Shown here piece by piece: positions 26,037 through 35,632 of a DNA stretch of 64,000 nt (position 1 is its first letter; each line of letters opens with the position of its first letter). The position numbers and the translations under genes are program-made. The stretch is from Burkholderiaceae bacterium. GTDB lineage: Bacteria > Pseudomonadota > Gammaproteobacteria > Burkholderiales > Burkholderiaceae_E. The stretch covers positions 1,674,001-1,738,000 of the forward strand of contig JAOSJU010000001.1 of the NCBI GenBank assembly GCA_027493945.1. The letters are read 5' to 3'. The notes under the pieces are model-generated. The model did no database searches. It was not told the origin of the DNA and saw only the letters and a program-made list of their open reading frames with translations.

Positions 26037-27419
26037 ATGCAGCAGGCATCGGCAGGGCCGGCGGGCGCACGGGGCGGCCTGGGGCTCAGGGCGCTGGTGG
26101 CCACCGCGGTCGGCGTCGTCGTGGTGCAAAGCACGATGATCAGCATGCTCAACGGCGCGGGGCTGGGCGCGATCAACTACCTCGCCGCGATCGGCCTGGC
26201 GGCGCTGCTCGCGCTCAGCTACGTGCTGTCCTTCGCCGAGCTCGCGCTGATGCTGCCGCGGGCCGGGTCGGTCAGCGCGTACACGCAGGTCGCGCTCGGG
26301 CCGGGGCTGGCCATCGTCGCCGCGCTGTCGGGCTACGTCGCGGTCGCGCTGCTGGGCATTCCAGCCGAACTGATCCTCGTCGACGCGCTGCTCGAACAGC
26401 TCGCGCCGCAGCTCTCGCAATGGGTGGGGCACCCGAGCCTGCTGCTGCTGGCGCTGTTCCTCCTGCTCAACCTGCAGGGCATCGACATGTTCGCGCGCAT
26501 CCAGAGCGTGCTGGTCGCCACGATGTTCACCGGCATCCTGGTGATCGGCGGCCTCGGCGTCGCGAGCGGCGACACCTCGTCGATCGCCACCGCCCAGCCC
26601 TTCGAGCCGGCCGCCGCACTGTCGCTGGTGGCGCTCGCGATCTGGGGCCTGGTCGGACTCGAGTTCGTCTGTCCGATGATCGGCGATGCCCGCGCGCCCA
26701 CGCGCGACGTGCCCCGCGCGATGTTCATCGGCCTGGTCCTGATCGTGATCGCCTACGGCCTGTACTGCGCAGCCGGCATCGCGACGCTCGCGCCCGACAA
26801 GCTGGTCGCGGCGACCCCGCACATGGACCTGGCGATCGCGGTGTTCGGCCCTGCCGCGCGGATCGGCTTCGGCGTGCTCGCGATCCTGGGCAGCGCCACG
26901 CTGCTCAATACGGTGCTCGCCAGCGTGTCGCGGATGATCCAGGGGATGGCGCAGAGCGGCCAGCTGCCTGCGTTCCTCGGCCGCGAGAACCGGCACGGCG
27001 CACCGGCGCCGGCGCTGGCGGCGCTGGCGCTGGCGATCGGCGTGGTGCGCATTCCGCTGGGCATGGACGCAGGCTCGATCCTCACGCTCACCGTCGCGGC
27101 CGCCGGTTGCTGGCTCATCGCCTACATCATTGCGCACCTCGACCTGATCGTGCTGCGCTACCGGCTGCCGGCGGCGCCGCGGCCCTTCCGCTCGCCGTGG
27201 TTTCCGTTGCCGCAGGTGCTCGGCATCGTCGGCATGGCCTACGTATTCGCCAACATCTCGCCGACGCCGGAACTGGCCGGCCCGATCTACCGCAACGTCG
27301 CGATCATGCTTGGCATCACCTGCGCGTATTCGCTCTTCTGGACCCTTTTCGTGATCCGCCGCAATCCCTTCAAGGCCGACCCGCTGCCCACCCCCTCGGC
27401 CGAGCGGGCCCGTAGCTGA
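26037..27419 (+). CDS. APC-family amino acid/amine permease
   Basis: The 460-residue membrane protein has about 12 helices and APC motifs: the G-rich first helix region (GVVVVQSTMISMLNGAGLG), AELALMLPRAGSVSAYTQVA and the ALAIWGLVGLEFVCPM helix with the family Glu. A strong GAGGAGGA ribosome site lies 7 bp before the ATG. It follows the ALDH gene and precedes MarR on the same strand. It probably imports the amine or amino acid degraded by this locus; the specific substrate is unknown. Confidence 0.87.
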   Translation: MQQASAGPAGARGGLGLRALVATAVGVVVVQSTMISMLNGAGLGAINYLAAIGLAALLALSYVLSFAELALMLPRAGSVSAYTQVALGPGLAIVAALSGYVAVALLGIPAELILVDALLEQLAPQLSQWVGHPSLLLLALFLLLNLQGIDMFARIQSVLVATMFTGILVIGGLGVASGDTSSIATAQPFEPAAALSLVALAIWGLVGLEFVCPMIGDARAPTRDVPRAMFIGLVLIVIAYGLYCAAGIATLAPDKLVAATPHMDLAIAVFGPAARIGFGVLAILGSATLLNTVLASVSRMIQGMAQSGQLPAFLGRENRHGAPAPALAALALAIGVVRIPLGMDAGSILTLTVAAAGCWLIAYIIAHLDLIVLRYRLPAAPRPFRSPWFPLPQVLGIVGMAYVFANISPTPELAGPIYRNVAIMLGITCAYSLFWTLFVIRRNPFKADPLPTPSAERARS

Positions 27420-27433
27420 ACCGCGGCGCGAAG

Positions 27434-27970
27434 ATGCCGGCACGCAAACCCGCTTCGACCGCCCGCGCGCGCCCGCCCGTCTCGGGCGACGGCGGCGCGT
27501 TGTGGCTGCACGAGTTCATTCCCTTCAAGCTCGCGGTGGTGGCCAACCGCCTGAGCCAGTCGATCGGCTCGCTGTTCGAGGAGCGCTTCGGGATCCAGAT
27601 CCCCGAGTGGCGCATCCTGATGGCGCTGCATGCGCACGGGCCCACGGCTCCCAACGAAGTGGTCGAGCTCACCAGCATGGACAAGGCGCGGGTGAGCCGC
27701 GCCCAGCGCCGCCTGGTCGAGCAGGACCTGGTCGCGGTCAGCGAAGACCCCCGCGACCGGCGCCGGCTGGTGCTGTTCCTCACCCGGAAGGGCGCGGACA
27801 TCTGCCGCGACATCATCCCCGAGGTGCGGCGCATGGAGCAGTGGTTTCTCGCGGTGCTCGACGCGCGCGAACGCGCCGCGCTCGACGAGACACTGACCCG
27901 GCTGTTCGAACGCAGCCAGGAATTGCGGCAGCATGGCGGGCAGATGCCGGGCGGCGAAGACGGCCCCTAG
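27434..27970 (+). CDS. MarR-family transcriptional regulator
   Basis: The 178-residue protein has the MarR winged helix: WRILMALHAHGPTAPNEVVE, the recognition helix DKARVSRAQRRLVEQDLV and the wing DPRDRRRLVLFLT. It ends the permease operon and likely controls the divergent promoter near 24.4 kb in response to the pathway substrate. Its TAG stop codon forms the first bases of the cloverleaf palindrome that follows, so the last residues may have been set by that element. Confidence 0.88.
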   Translation: MPARKPASTARARPPVSGDGGALWLHEFIPFKLAVVANRLSQSIGSLFEERFGIQIPEWRILMALHAHGPTAPNEVVELTSMDKARVSRAQRRLVEQDLVAVSEDPRDRRRLVLFLTRKGADICRDIIPEVRRMEQWFLAVLDARERAALDETLTRLFERSQELRQHGGQMPGGEDGP

Positions 27971-28244
27971 TGTCGTGAGTTGCAAATACGTGGCGTCGAG
28001 ATTCGACCAGACGGTGATGATCGTGCGGCCGATCCGCCATGGCAGATACCGGGTGGTATCTGCCATGGCGGTCGGGCGTGCGAGGGCGCCGTCTGGTCGA
28101 ACCCTGCGGGGCGGGTCGAAACGGGGGCGGGCACGGCGTTACGCAAGCGGGTCGATACCACCCGGTATCGACCCGCTCGCGCGCCTTGTTCCCGCCCCGT
28201 TTCGACCCGTCTCGACGCCACGTATTTGCAACTCACGACACTAG
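27967..28244. repeat. 278-bp cloverleaf-like palindromic element between convergent genes
   Basis: The ends are perfect inverted repeats of about 35 bp, starting CTAGTGTCGTGAGTTGCAAA at the left and mirrored at the right. Inside are two further stem-loops. Arm 1 pairs TTCGACCAGACGG (28002-28014) with its complement near 28089-28101 and encloses a perfect 17-bp hairpin at 28034-28071 with loop GGGT. Arm 2 pairs GGGTCGAAACGGGG near 28113 with its complement near 28191 and encloses a perfect 13-bp hairpin at 28147-28176 with loop ACCC. The two loops are complementary to each other. Both flanking genes use TAG stops formed by the CTAG ends. No coding potential is likely. Confidence 0.9.
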
Positions 28245-29327
28245 AAGCCCCCCACCCGGCGCGCCAGCCGGCGCAGCAGCCCCGCGAACGCCGCCGACCA
28301 CGCGAGCAGCGATGCGGTCAGGAACACCGGCGGCAGGAATCCCGGGAAATCGAACCCCATCGCGAGCGCCATCTCGTGCGTGCTCGCGGCGTACATCCCG
28401 AGCGGGAACACCGCGCCCCAGTACAGCGGGTCGTAGCGCAGCGGGAAGCGCTTGTAGACGTAGCGCCAGACGCCCAGCACCAGCAGCATCGGGATCCACC
28501 AGGTGCCGGTGGCCCAGTAGAAGACGGTGAAGCCCTTGAGGAACGGCAGCAGCGAATGCAGGAACGGCGCGTCGGGCGCGTTGACGATCAGCAGCGAGCC
28601 GGCCAGCGTGGAGATCGCCATCGCGCCCATGTTGATCCAGTACGGTGGCGCGAGGTCGCCCGGCGAGAACGGGAAGAAGGTGTAGCGATAGAAGATCAGC
28701 GACATCATCCAGATGTAGAGCATGCCGCCCCACAGCCACATCGACAGCGCGAAGAAGTTCAGCTCGAGCTTCCGGGGCTGCTCGATGTGGGCCGCGATCA
28801 GCGCGCTGAGCACCGCGATCGACTGCGTGGCCACGACCGCGAGGAGCCACCCCGGTGATGCCGCGATCGAGCGTCGGCTTCGCTTCCTTGATGGTGAAAG
28901 CGGTGAACACGGTGTAGGTGAGGCCCAGCCACAGCACCAGCGCGAACACCCACAATGCGACCGCGAACCGGTACTCGTTCGCCAGCAGCGCGAACTGGCT
29001 GCCCAGGACCGCGGTGCCCGCAACGGTGGTGAAGAAGCCGGGGCCACGCAGGTGATCGACCAAGTCGGCGAAGAAGCGGCTGCGATGGCGGACCATCCGA
29101 AGCACGCTGAGCACCCAGAGAACGATCCACGCAAGCACGTTCAGGCCGAACAGCACTGCCGCGACCGCGTGCAGCCCGAGCTGCTGCGATGCGAGCGAGA
29201 CGATGCCGGTGGCCATCACCAGCGCGAAGTACGCGGGCGACATCCCCGCGAGCCCGGCCGGCGCTTCGGCGGGAACCGGCGGTGTATCTTCGCTGCCGGG
29301 GGCTCGGACGCAGCGACACCGGCTCAT
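28241..29327 (-). CDS. TDT-family (TehA/SLAC1-like) transporter (apparent frameshift)
   Basis: The protein of about 362 residues has around ten helices. Typical parts are SPAYFALVMATGIVSLA, LWLGLTYTVFTAFTIKEAKP, GWLLAVVATQSIAVLSALIA and GTWWIPMLLVLGVWRYVYKR. These belong to the tellurite-resistance/dicarboxylate transporter family, mostly anion channels or exporters. The frame shifts near 28855 at a GGGG run; one base out or two in restores the protein. Its ATG overlaps the rhomboid stop (ATGA), and its TAG stop lies in the end of the palindromic element. Substrate unknown. Confidence 0.82.
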
Positions 29328-29936
29328 CGACGGCCACGCCAGTCGCCCGGCGGCCGGCCGCCGAACCGGTGCGCGATCCAGCCGCCGGCCATGCCGCCCA
29401 GGTGCGCGAAGTGCGCCACGCCGGTGGCCGTGCCGGTCACGCCGAGCGCCAGCTCGAGCGCTCCGTACAGCAGCACGAACACGCGCGCCGGCAGCGGGAT
29501 CGGCGGAATCAGCAGCATCACGGTCCGGTTCGGGAAGACGATCGCATAGCCGGCGAGCATCGCGAACACGCCGGCCGAGGCGCCGATCACCGGCACGTCG
29601 GGTCCGCCGAACGCGACGACCACGAACACCTGCGCAAGCGCGCCGATCGCCACTCCGGCGAAGTAACCGAGCGCCGGGCGCCTGGCGCCCCAGACCCGCT
29701 TCGAGGTCGGCGCCGAACATCCACAGCGCGAACATGTTGAACAGCAGGTGCGTGACGCTCGCGTGCAGGAAGCCGTAGCTGAGCAGCGTCCAGGGCGCGG
29801 ACAGCAGCGCCGCCGGGTCGCCGGGCCACAGCGCGAAGCTCACGAGCAGCTGCTCGCCAAACGCACCCTGCGCGAAGAAGGCCGCGAAGTTGGCGATGAT
29901 CAGCCACTTGACCAGAGGAGGAAGCATCGTACCCAC
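29324..29936 (-). CDS. Rhomboid-family intramembrane protease (apparent frameshift)
   Basis: The protein of about 203 residues has six helices. Rhomboid marks are HASVTHLLFNMFALWMFG, the Ser motif in VIGASAGVFAML and the catalytic His in HFAHLGGMAGGW. The Ser motif reads GASA instead of the common GASG, so activity should not be assumed. The frame breaks near 29690; dropping one A (GAC-CTC-GAG-CGG) links ADLE to RVWGARRPALGYFAG. It is upstream of and coupled to the TDT transporter, and its promoter side is next to an IS5-type insertion 31 bp away. Confidence 0.83.
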
Positions 29937-29967
29937 GCGGCGAACGCGCGCCCTAAGCCTCGCCTAA

Positions 29968-30901
29968 GAACTTATCCGTAAATAGGTAAACTGTCGTTCC
30001 GAGCCGCACCGTGCGCGGCGTCGGAGCGAAGCCTTGGACAAGAAGCGAGTCGACTCATGGGTAGTGACGGACGCGTTCTGGCAACGCGTCGAGCCGCTGA
30101 TTCCCGCGCGTGCCCCTGCGCCGGGCAAGAAGTACGTTCGCAAGCCCGGCGCAGGGCGCCCGCCGAAGCCGGCACGACAGGTGTTCGAAGGCATCGTGTA
30201 TGTGCTGCGTACGGGATGCCAATGGAAGGCGTTGCCCGGCGAGCGCTTTGGCAGTGCCAGTGCCATTCACAAGCGTTTCCTCGAGTGGGAAGAGGCCGGC
30301 TTCTTCGAAGCGCTGTGGAAGGCGGGACTGGCCGAGTACGACGACATGCAAGGCATCGCCTGGCGATGGCAAAGTATCGATGGAGCCTTGATGAAGGCAC
30401 CACTGGCGCAAGAATCTGTCGGCCCGAACCCGACGGATCGGGGAAAAAAAGGAAGCAAGCGCCACCTGTTGGTGGACGGCCGTGGCGTCCCGTTGTCCCT
30501 CATCGTGACCGGGGCCAACGTGAATGACGGCAAGCGCCTCGACGAGGTTCTGAGTGCCATCATGGTCAAACGCAAGACCCCGCCGGCTCGACGCAGCAAG
30601 CACCTGTGTGCCGATGCAGGCTACCGAAGCGCCGAGAACCTGCGCATCATCGAGCGGCACGACTACATCGCGCATGTCGTCGACCGGCGTCGGGAAGCCG
30701 ACATGAAACGGCGCAACCCGACGAACAAGGCCCGGCGCTGGGTCGTCGAGGTGTGTCACAGTTGGTTCAACCGCTTCCGCAAGCTGCTCGTGCGTTACGA
30801 GAAGCTCGAGCGTAGTTTCGTCGCGCTCAATCACTTGGCCGCTGCCATCATCGCGTTCCGCAAGGTGCCCTCGAGCATCAACATAATTTACGGATAAGTT
30901 C
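29968..30901 (+). mobile_element. IS5-family insertion sequence, complete
   Basis: The element is 934 bp, bounded by perfect inverted ends GAACTTATCCGTAAAT at 29968 and its complement ending at 30901. It is flanked by the direct repeat TAA (29965-29967 and 30902-30904), giving CTAA-type target choice as in IS5 relatives. It carries one complete transposase gene. Both ends and the gene are intact, so it looks recent and possibly active. It separates the rhomboid gene from a small secreted-peptide gene. Confidence 0.92.
30034..30897 (+). CDS. IS5-family DDE transposase
   Basis: The 287-residue transposase fills the element. It begins with the helical TDAFWQRVEPLIPARAP domain and GIVYVLRTGCQWKALPGE. 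It has a DDE catalytic set: Asp in SIDGALMKAP, Asp in LCADAGYRS and Glu in RRWVVEVCHSWFNRFRKLLV. The family tail YEKLERSFVALNHLAAAII is present. The reading frame is complete. It catalyses cut-and-paste mobility of the surrounding element. Confidence 0.93.
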   Translation: MDKKRVDSWVVTDAFWQRVEPLIPARAPAPGKKYVRKPGAGRPPKPARQVFEGIVYVLRTGCQWKALPGERFGSASAIHKRFLEWEEAGFFEALWKAGLAEYDDMQGIAWRWQSIDGALMKAPLAQESVGPNPTDRGKKGSKRHLLVDGRGVPLSLIVTGANVNDGKRLDEVLSAIMVKRKTPPARRSKHLCADAGYRSAENLRIIERHDYIAHVVDRRREADMKRRNPTNKARRWVVEVCHSWFNRFRKLLVRYEKLERSFVALNHLAAAIIAFRKVPSSINIIYG

Positions 30902-30954
30902 TAAGCTCGACGGCGAACACTCGGCCGATCGCAGCCGCATTGAAAGGAGTTGCC

Positions 30955-31083
30955 ATGAATACCCGATCGCTTGCCCGGAAGCAAATCGCTCTGGCGCTGG
31001 CTGCCGCGGGCCTGGTCGCATTCGGCGCCGGCGCGGTTGCCGCGCAGGCCGCGGCCCTGCCGCAAGTGCAGCGCAGCGGCTGA
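30955..31083 (+). CDS. Small secreted-peptide gene or truncated exported-protein N-terminus
   Basis: An AAAGGAG ribosome site 5 bp before an ATG leads into a 42-residue reading: a positively charged start (MNTRSLARKQ), a hydrophobic core (ALALAAAGLVAFGAGAVAAQ) and a short tail (AAALPQVQRSG). This is a good signal peptide with little mature sequence. It resembles the leader of Do/DegQ-type proteases ending in an ALP segment, so it may be a relic of a truncated exported protein. It may also be a genuine small secreted peptide. It is 53 bp after the IS5 element. Confidence 0.5.
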   Translation: MNTRSLARKQIALALAAAGLVAFGAGAVAAQAAALPQVQRSG

Positions 31084-31101
31084 CAAGCACAGGATCGCGC
31101 A

Positions 31102-31120
31102 AGCCGGCCATGGGCCGGCT
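31102..31120. terminator. Possible bidirectional hairpin terminator
   Basis: An 8-bp GC-rich stem (AGCCGGCC, loop ATG, GGCCGGCT) lies between the small plus-strand ORF, which ends at 31083, and the minus-strand gene that ends at 31130. There is no T-run on either side, so intrinsic termination is uncertain, but the position between convergent genes is right. Confidence 0.35.
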
Positions 31121-31129
31121 GCGCGACGC

Positions 31130-32424
31130 TCACCGGCCGAAGATCCCGCGGATCGCGTCGATCGCCCGGCCCGCGCCGGGCAGCCCCGGGATCGACGGCG
31201 CCGCGTCCTGCGCAGCCTGGCCGGGTTCGGCCGCGCCGGGCTGCGCGGCCGCTTCGCCGGCTGTCGCACCCGAGGCGGCCGCGGGCATCTCGACACCCAG
31301 CATCGCCATCGTGGTCGCCTTCACGCGCACGCGCGCGCTCCATTCCGGCTCCCACGCCACGCGCGGATCGGTCGGGCGCGGCGGATGCGCCAGGTTCAGT
31401 TCGCTGCCCCACGCGATCATCCGCAGCATCGCGCCCCCTCGCCGGCCGACGCGAAGATGCCCTTGGGCACTGCGCAGCGCGTGGTCGCGGCCGGCAGCAG
31501 CGTCTTGTCGGCCAGCCAGCGATCGACGGTGGCGTTGGAGAGGTAATCGAACAGCCCCATCCCGGTGTCGGGAGTTTCGGCCGAGCTCCACAGCACCATG
31601 TCGCGGCCGACGCTGCCCATCGCGTGAAGGAAGTAGGCGCGCGCGTTGCGCACCGCCGGCCACTGAAGCGCGATGCTGTCGGCGAGCGCGCCGCTGGCGG
31701 CCAGTTCGATCGATGGCATGAAATCCTGCGCGGGGCCGATCGCGAACTTCATGCTCGCGGGAACCCCTTCGCCGCTGATCGCGTGGCTGCCGGCCAGCGA
31801 GGCGCCGCGCGGCACCATCGTGCGGTTCTTCTCGTTGGGCCAGATCGAGTAGCCGGGCCCGACCCGCGCGCCCCGGTCGGGCGCATAGCGGCCCGCGAAT
31901 GCGCGGCCGAACGCCTGCGGGTCGCCCGACAGGTCGATGATGCGCGGCTGGCCGGTGCGCACTGCTTCGCCACAGCCCCAATAGATCAGCAGCCGGCCGG
32001 TCGGCTTCTCGCGCATGTCTTCGGTGACTTCGCCGGGCTCGCGATCGGGCGCGGGCCCGGCGGCCAGCGGCATCAGCGGCAACCCGGCGCCCATCTGCAT
32101 GCCGGGCGGAATCGCGTGCGTCGCCTCGCTTCCGGACGGCTTGTTGCGGGTGTGCAGCGCGAGATCGACCCAGCGGCCCGGAGCCATGCCGCGAGCGTTG
32201 CCGTAGTGGTTGTTGCCCGCCCCGGCCCCGCCGCCGCCCATGAACGCCGGCAGCGAGGGCATGCCCGGCATCTCGGGCATTCCGGCCATCGAGTGCGTGG
32301 CGACGTCGATCCAGTACTGGGCGATCGGCGGCTTGACCACCTGCTGCTGGGCCGCCGCCGTGGCGGCGAGGACGGCCGCGGATCCAGCGACCGCGAGGCG
32401 GGCGATGCGACGCGAGGAGATCAT
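31130..32424 (-). CDS. Secreted protein of unknown function (apparent frameshift)
   Basis: I do not recognise the family. The ATG at 32424 gives a signal peptide (MISSRRIARLAVAGSAAVLA, cleavage near ATAAAQQ) after a GAGCCCGAG stretch. The mature part has a Met/Gly-rich start (MAGMPEMPGMPSLPAFMGG), GNNHYGNARGMAPGRWVDLA, IYWGCGEAV, a WPNEKNRTMVP block and a low-complexity Ala/Gly C-terminus. The frame breaks near 31437; one added base joins FASAGEGA to MLRMIAWGSELN and gives about 431 residues. It is divergent from ubiB. It is likely periplasmic or surface-exposed. Confidence 0.65.
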
Positions 32425-32537
32425 GCTCGGGCTCCGTCCATGGATCGCGACGATCATATCCCTTCGTCGCGGGTTCGGGGGCACCGGCCGACGGCTAGAA
32501 TGGCGCGTCCTCTCCGGGCCATCCGCTCCCCGACGCC

Positions 32538-34100
32538 TTGCGCACCACCCGCCTCATCCGCATCGCCTTCGTCGCCTGGCGTCACGGCCCGGACGAACTG
32601 GCCGCCTCGGGCGCCGCAGCGACCACCGGCTCGCGCTGGGCGTTCACTGCCGCGCGCGTGCTGCGTTTCGGCCGGCGCCTCGACACGCCGCGCGGGGAGC
32701 GGCTGCGCCGTGCGCTCGAGAGCCTGGGGCCGATCTTCGTGAAGTTCGGCCAGGTGCTGTCGACGCGCCGCGACCTGCTGCCGGCCGACATCGCCGACGA
32801 ACTCGCCCGCCTGCAGGATCGCGTGCCGCCGTTTCCCGGCGATGTCGCGGTGCGCGAGATCGAGCGCGGCCTGGGCCGGCCGGTCGACGGGTTGTTCGAC
32901 GACTTCGACCGCACGCCGGTGGCCTCCGCGTCGATCGCGCAGGTGCACCTGGCTCACCTGAAGGACGGCCGCGAGGTGGCGGTGAAGGTGCTGCGGCCGA
33001 ACATGGCGCCGGTCATCGAGCGCGACCTCGCGCTGCTGCGCACCGCGGGCAGCCTGCTGATGCGCCTGTCGGCCGATGCGCGCCGGCTGCGGCCGCTCGA
33101 CGTGATCGACGAGTTCGACACCTACCTGCACGACGAGCTCGACCTGATCCGCGAAGCGGCCAACGCCAACCAGCTGCGGCGCAACTTCGCGGGCTCGCGG
33201 CTGCTGCGCATCCCCGAGATGCACTGGGACTGGTGCGCGACCAACGTGCTCACGATGGAGCGCATGCACGGCTTCCCGGTCAGCCAGATCGAGCGCATGC
33301 GCGAGGCCGGCATCGACCTGAAGCAGCTCTCGCGCGACGGCGTCGAGATCTTCTTCACGCAGGTGTTCAGGCACGGCTTCTTCCACGCCGACATGCATCC
33401 GGGCAACATCCTGGTCGGCGGCCCGGGCCCGGACTTCAACCGCTACATCGCGCTCGACTTCGGCATCGTCGGCACGCTGTCCGACTTCGACAAGAACTAC
33501 CTCGCGCAGAACTTCCTCGCGTTCTTCCGCCGCGACTACCGGCGCGTGGCCGAGCTGCACGTCGAATCCGGCTGGGTGCCGGCGTCGACCCGCGTCGAGG
33601 AGCTCGAGGGCGCGGTGCGCACCTGCTGCGAGCCGTTCTTCGACCGGCCGCTGAAGGAGATCTCGCTCGGACTGGTGCTGCTGCGGCTCTTCCAGGCGTC
33701 GCGCCGCTTCAACGTCGAGATCCAGCCGCAGCTGGTGCTGCTGCAGAAGACGCTGCTCAACGTCGAGGGGCTGGGCCGACAGCTCGACCCCGACCTCGAC
33801 CTGTGGGTCACCGCCAAGCCGATCCTCGAGCGCTGGATGCAGGAGCAGCTCGGCGTGGCCGGCTTCAACGAGCGGATGCGCAAGGAGTCGGCGCACTGGG
33901 GCCGGCTGCTGCCCGAGTTGCCGCGGCTCGCCCACGCGGCGCTCGCCCGGGCCGCGCGCGACGAGCCCGACCCTGCCACGCGTGCGCTGCTCGGACGCCT
34001 GTCCGACGAGCAGCGCCGCAGCCGGCGCTGGATCGGCCTGCTCGGGGCGGCACTTGCCGCGTTGCTGGCGCTCGAAGCGGCCCGCTTTTTCGGCTGGTAG
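32538..34100 (+). CDS. ubiB: ABC1/UbiB-family kinase-like protein (ubiquinone biosynthesis)
   Basis: The 520-residue protein has the UbiB marks: the KxGQ motif in [19 protein letters not shown], the Ala-rich loop ASASIAQVH, the lysine in [19 protein letters not shown] and LDFGIVG, and a C-terminal membrane segment ([16 protein letters not shown]). UbiB supports ubiquinone synthesis at the inner membrane as an atypical ATPase. The start is a TTG at 32538, chosen because no ATG lies before the conserved [13 protein letters not shown] block. Confidence 0.9.
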   Translation: MRTTRLIRIAFVAWRHGPDELAASGAAATTGSRWAFTAARVLRFGRRLDTPRGERLRRALESLGPIFVKFGQVLSTRRDLLPADIADELARLQDRVPPFPGDVAVREIERGLGRPVDGLFDDFDRTPVASASIAQVHLAHLKDGREVAVKVLRPNMAPVIERDLALLRTAGSLLMRLSADARRLRPLDVIDEFDTYLHDELDLIREAANANQLRRNFAGSRLLRIPEMHWDWCATNVLTMERMHGFPVSQIERMREAGIDLKQLSRDGVEIFFTQVFRHGFFHADMHPGNILVGGPGPDFNRYIALDFGIVGTLSDFDKNYLAQNFLAFFRRDYRRVAELHVESGWVPASTRVEELEGAVRTCCEPFFDRPLKEISLGLVLLRLFQASRRFNVEIQPQLVLLQKTLLNVEGLGRQLDPDLDLWVTAKPILERWMQEQLGVAGFNERMRKESAHWGRLLPELPRLAHAALARAARDEPDPATRALLGRLSDEQRRSRRWIGLLGAALAALLALEAARFFGW

Positions 34101-34174
34101 CGGGAACGCCGCGCGCTTTACCGTGCTGGCGAGATAGGCTACTGTTTCGCCCGCTCCGCCGGACGCAACCCGAC

Positions 34175-35632
34175 ATGCTCACCTTCCTGGTATTGGTCTA
34201 TCTCGCGGTCACCGTCGGCATCGGCCTGTACGCAGCCCAGCGGGTCAAGAACTCGAAGGACTACCCGGTCGCCGGCCGCAGCCTGCCGCTGTACATGAAC
34301 ATCGCGACCGTGTTCGCGACCTGGTTCGGCGCCGAGACCGTGCTCGCGGTCTCGTCGACCTTCCTGCGCGAAGGGCTGCGCGGCGTGGTCGCCGATCCGT
34401 TCGGCGCGGCGTTCTGCCTGATCATCGTGGCGCTGGTCTTCGCGCGGCCGTTCTACCGGATGGAGCTGCTCACGATCGGCGACTTCTATCGCAAGCGCTT
34501 CAACCGCACGGTGGAGATCGCCACCGGCGTGGCGATCACGCTGTCGTACCTCGGATGGACCTCGGCGCAGATGGTCGCGCTGGGCATCGTCTTCAACACG
34601 CTGTCGGGCGGCGCGATCACGCTGCAGCAGGGCATCGTGCTGGGCGCCGGCGTGGTGCTCGTCTACACGCTGTTCGGCGGGATGTGGTCGGTGGCGTTCA
34701 CCGACCTGTTCCAGACCGTGATCATCGTGCTCGGGCTGCTCTACATCGCCTGGCTGCTCGGCGGCATGGCGGGCGGCTTCGGCACGGTGTTCGACGCCGC
34801 GGTGAGCGAAGGCAAGCTCGGGTTCTGGCCGAAAGCCCAGTTGCGCGACTGGATCGCGTTCCTGGCCGCCTGGGCCACGATGGCCATCGGCTCGATCGCG
34901 CAGCAGGACGTGTTCCAGCGCGTTACCTCGGCAAAGGACGAGCGCACCGCGGTGCGCGGCACGCTGATCGGCGGCACCTTCTACCTGGTCTTCGCGTTCG
35001 TGCCGATGTTCATCGCCGTCTCGGCGCTGCTGATCGAGCCCGACAAGGTGCGTGCGGTGCTCGCCGAGGACGGGCTCGACTTCCAGCTGATCCTGCCGCA
35101 GCTGATCCTGGCCAAGACGCCGCTGTTCGCGCAGGTGATGTTCTTCGGCGCGCTGCTGTCGGCGATCCTGTCCACCGCCAGCGGCGCGGCTGCTCGCGCC
35201 CACCGCGGTGTTTACCGAGAACGTGCTGCGCCCGCTGATGGGCGGCCGCGTGCCCGAGAAACAGATGCTGCTGATGCTGCGGATGGTGCTGGTGATCTTC
35301 GCGCTGTGCGTGATGATGTTCGCGCTGAACAGCGAATCCTCGATGTTCCAGATGGTGCAGAACGCCTACAAGGTGACGCTGGTGGCGGCGTTCACGCCGC
35401 TCGCCTTCGGCCTGTTCTGGCGGCGCGCGACCCCGCAGGGCGCGATGATGTCCATCGTGCTCGGCCTGACGGCCTGGGGATCATGGAACTGTCGGCGCCC
35501 GACGCGCTGCTGCCGCCGCAGATCGTCGGTCTGGGCGCCGCCATGTTCGGCATGATCGCCGGCTCGCTCGCGCCGCAGATCGCCGGCGGGCCCGGCCACC
35601 CCGACGCGGTCAGCGGGCCGCCAGCACGCTGA
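34175..35632 (+). CDS. Sodium:solute symporter, SSS family (two apparent frameshifts)
   Basis: The protein of about 485 residues has the SSS layout of 12-13 helices: KDYPVAGRSLPLYMNIATVF, FATWFGAETVLAVSS, TIGDFYRKRFNR, SYLGWTSAQMVALG and SIAQQDVFQRVTSAKDERTA. The frame is lost near 35188 (one extra G in GCGGC before LLAPTAVFTENVL) and regained near 35478 (one base missing in TGGGG before ATCATGGAACTG). The two errors cancel, which supports sequencing error. It likely imports an organic acid or amino acid with Na+. Its end overlaps the convergent lipoprotein gene by 23 bp. Confidence 0.82.
   Translation: MLTFLVLVYLAVTVGIGLYAAQRVKNSKDYPVAGRSLPLYMNIATVFATWFGAETVLAVSSTFLREGLRGVVADPFGAAFCLIIVALVFARPFYRMELLTIGDFYRKRFNRTVEIATGVAITLSYLGWTSAQMVALGIVFNTLSGGAITLQQGIVLGAGVVLVYTLFGGMWSVAFTDLFQTVIIVLGLLYIAWLLGGMAGGFGTVFDAAVSEGKLGFWPKAQLRDWIAFLAAWATMAIGSIAQQDVFQRVTSAKDERTAVRGTLIGGTFYLVFAFVPMFIAVSALLIEPDKVRAVLAEDGLDFQLILPQLILAKTPLFAQVMFFGALLSAILSTASGAAARAHRGVYRERAAPADGRPRARETDAADAADGAGDLRAVRDDVRAEQRILDVPDGAERLQGDAGGGVHAARLRPVLAARDPAGRDDVHRARPDGLGIMELSAPDALLPPQIVGLGAAMFGMIAGSLAPQIAGGPGHPDAVSGPPAR

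Noticed and set aside
28039-28530. Plus-strand frame of 163 residues through the cloverleaf palindrome
   Set aside because: It is a translation of inverted repeats followed by antisense of the TDT transporter.
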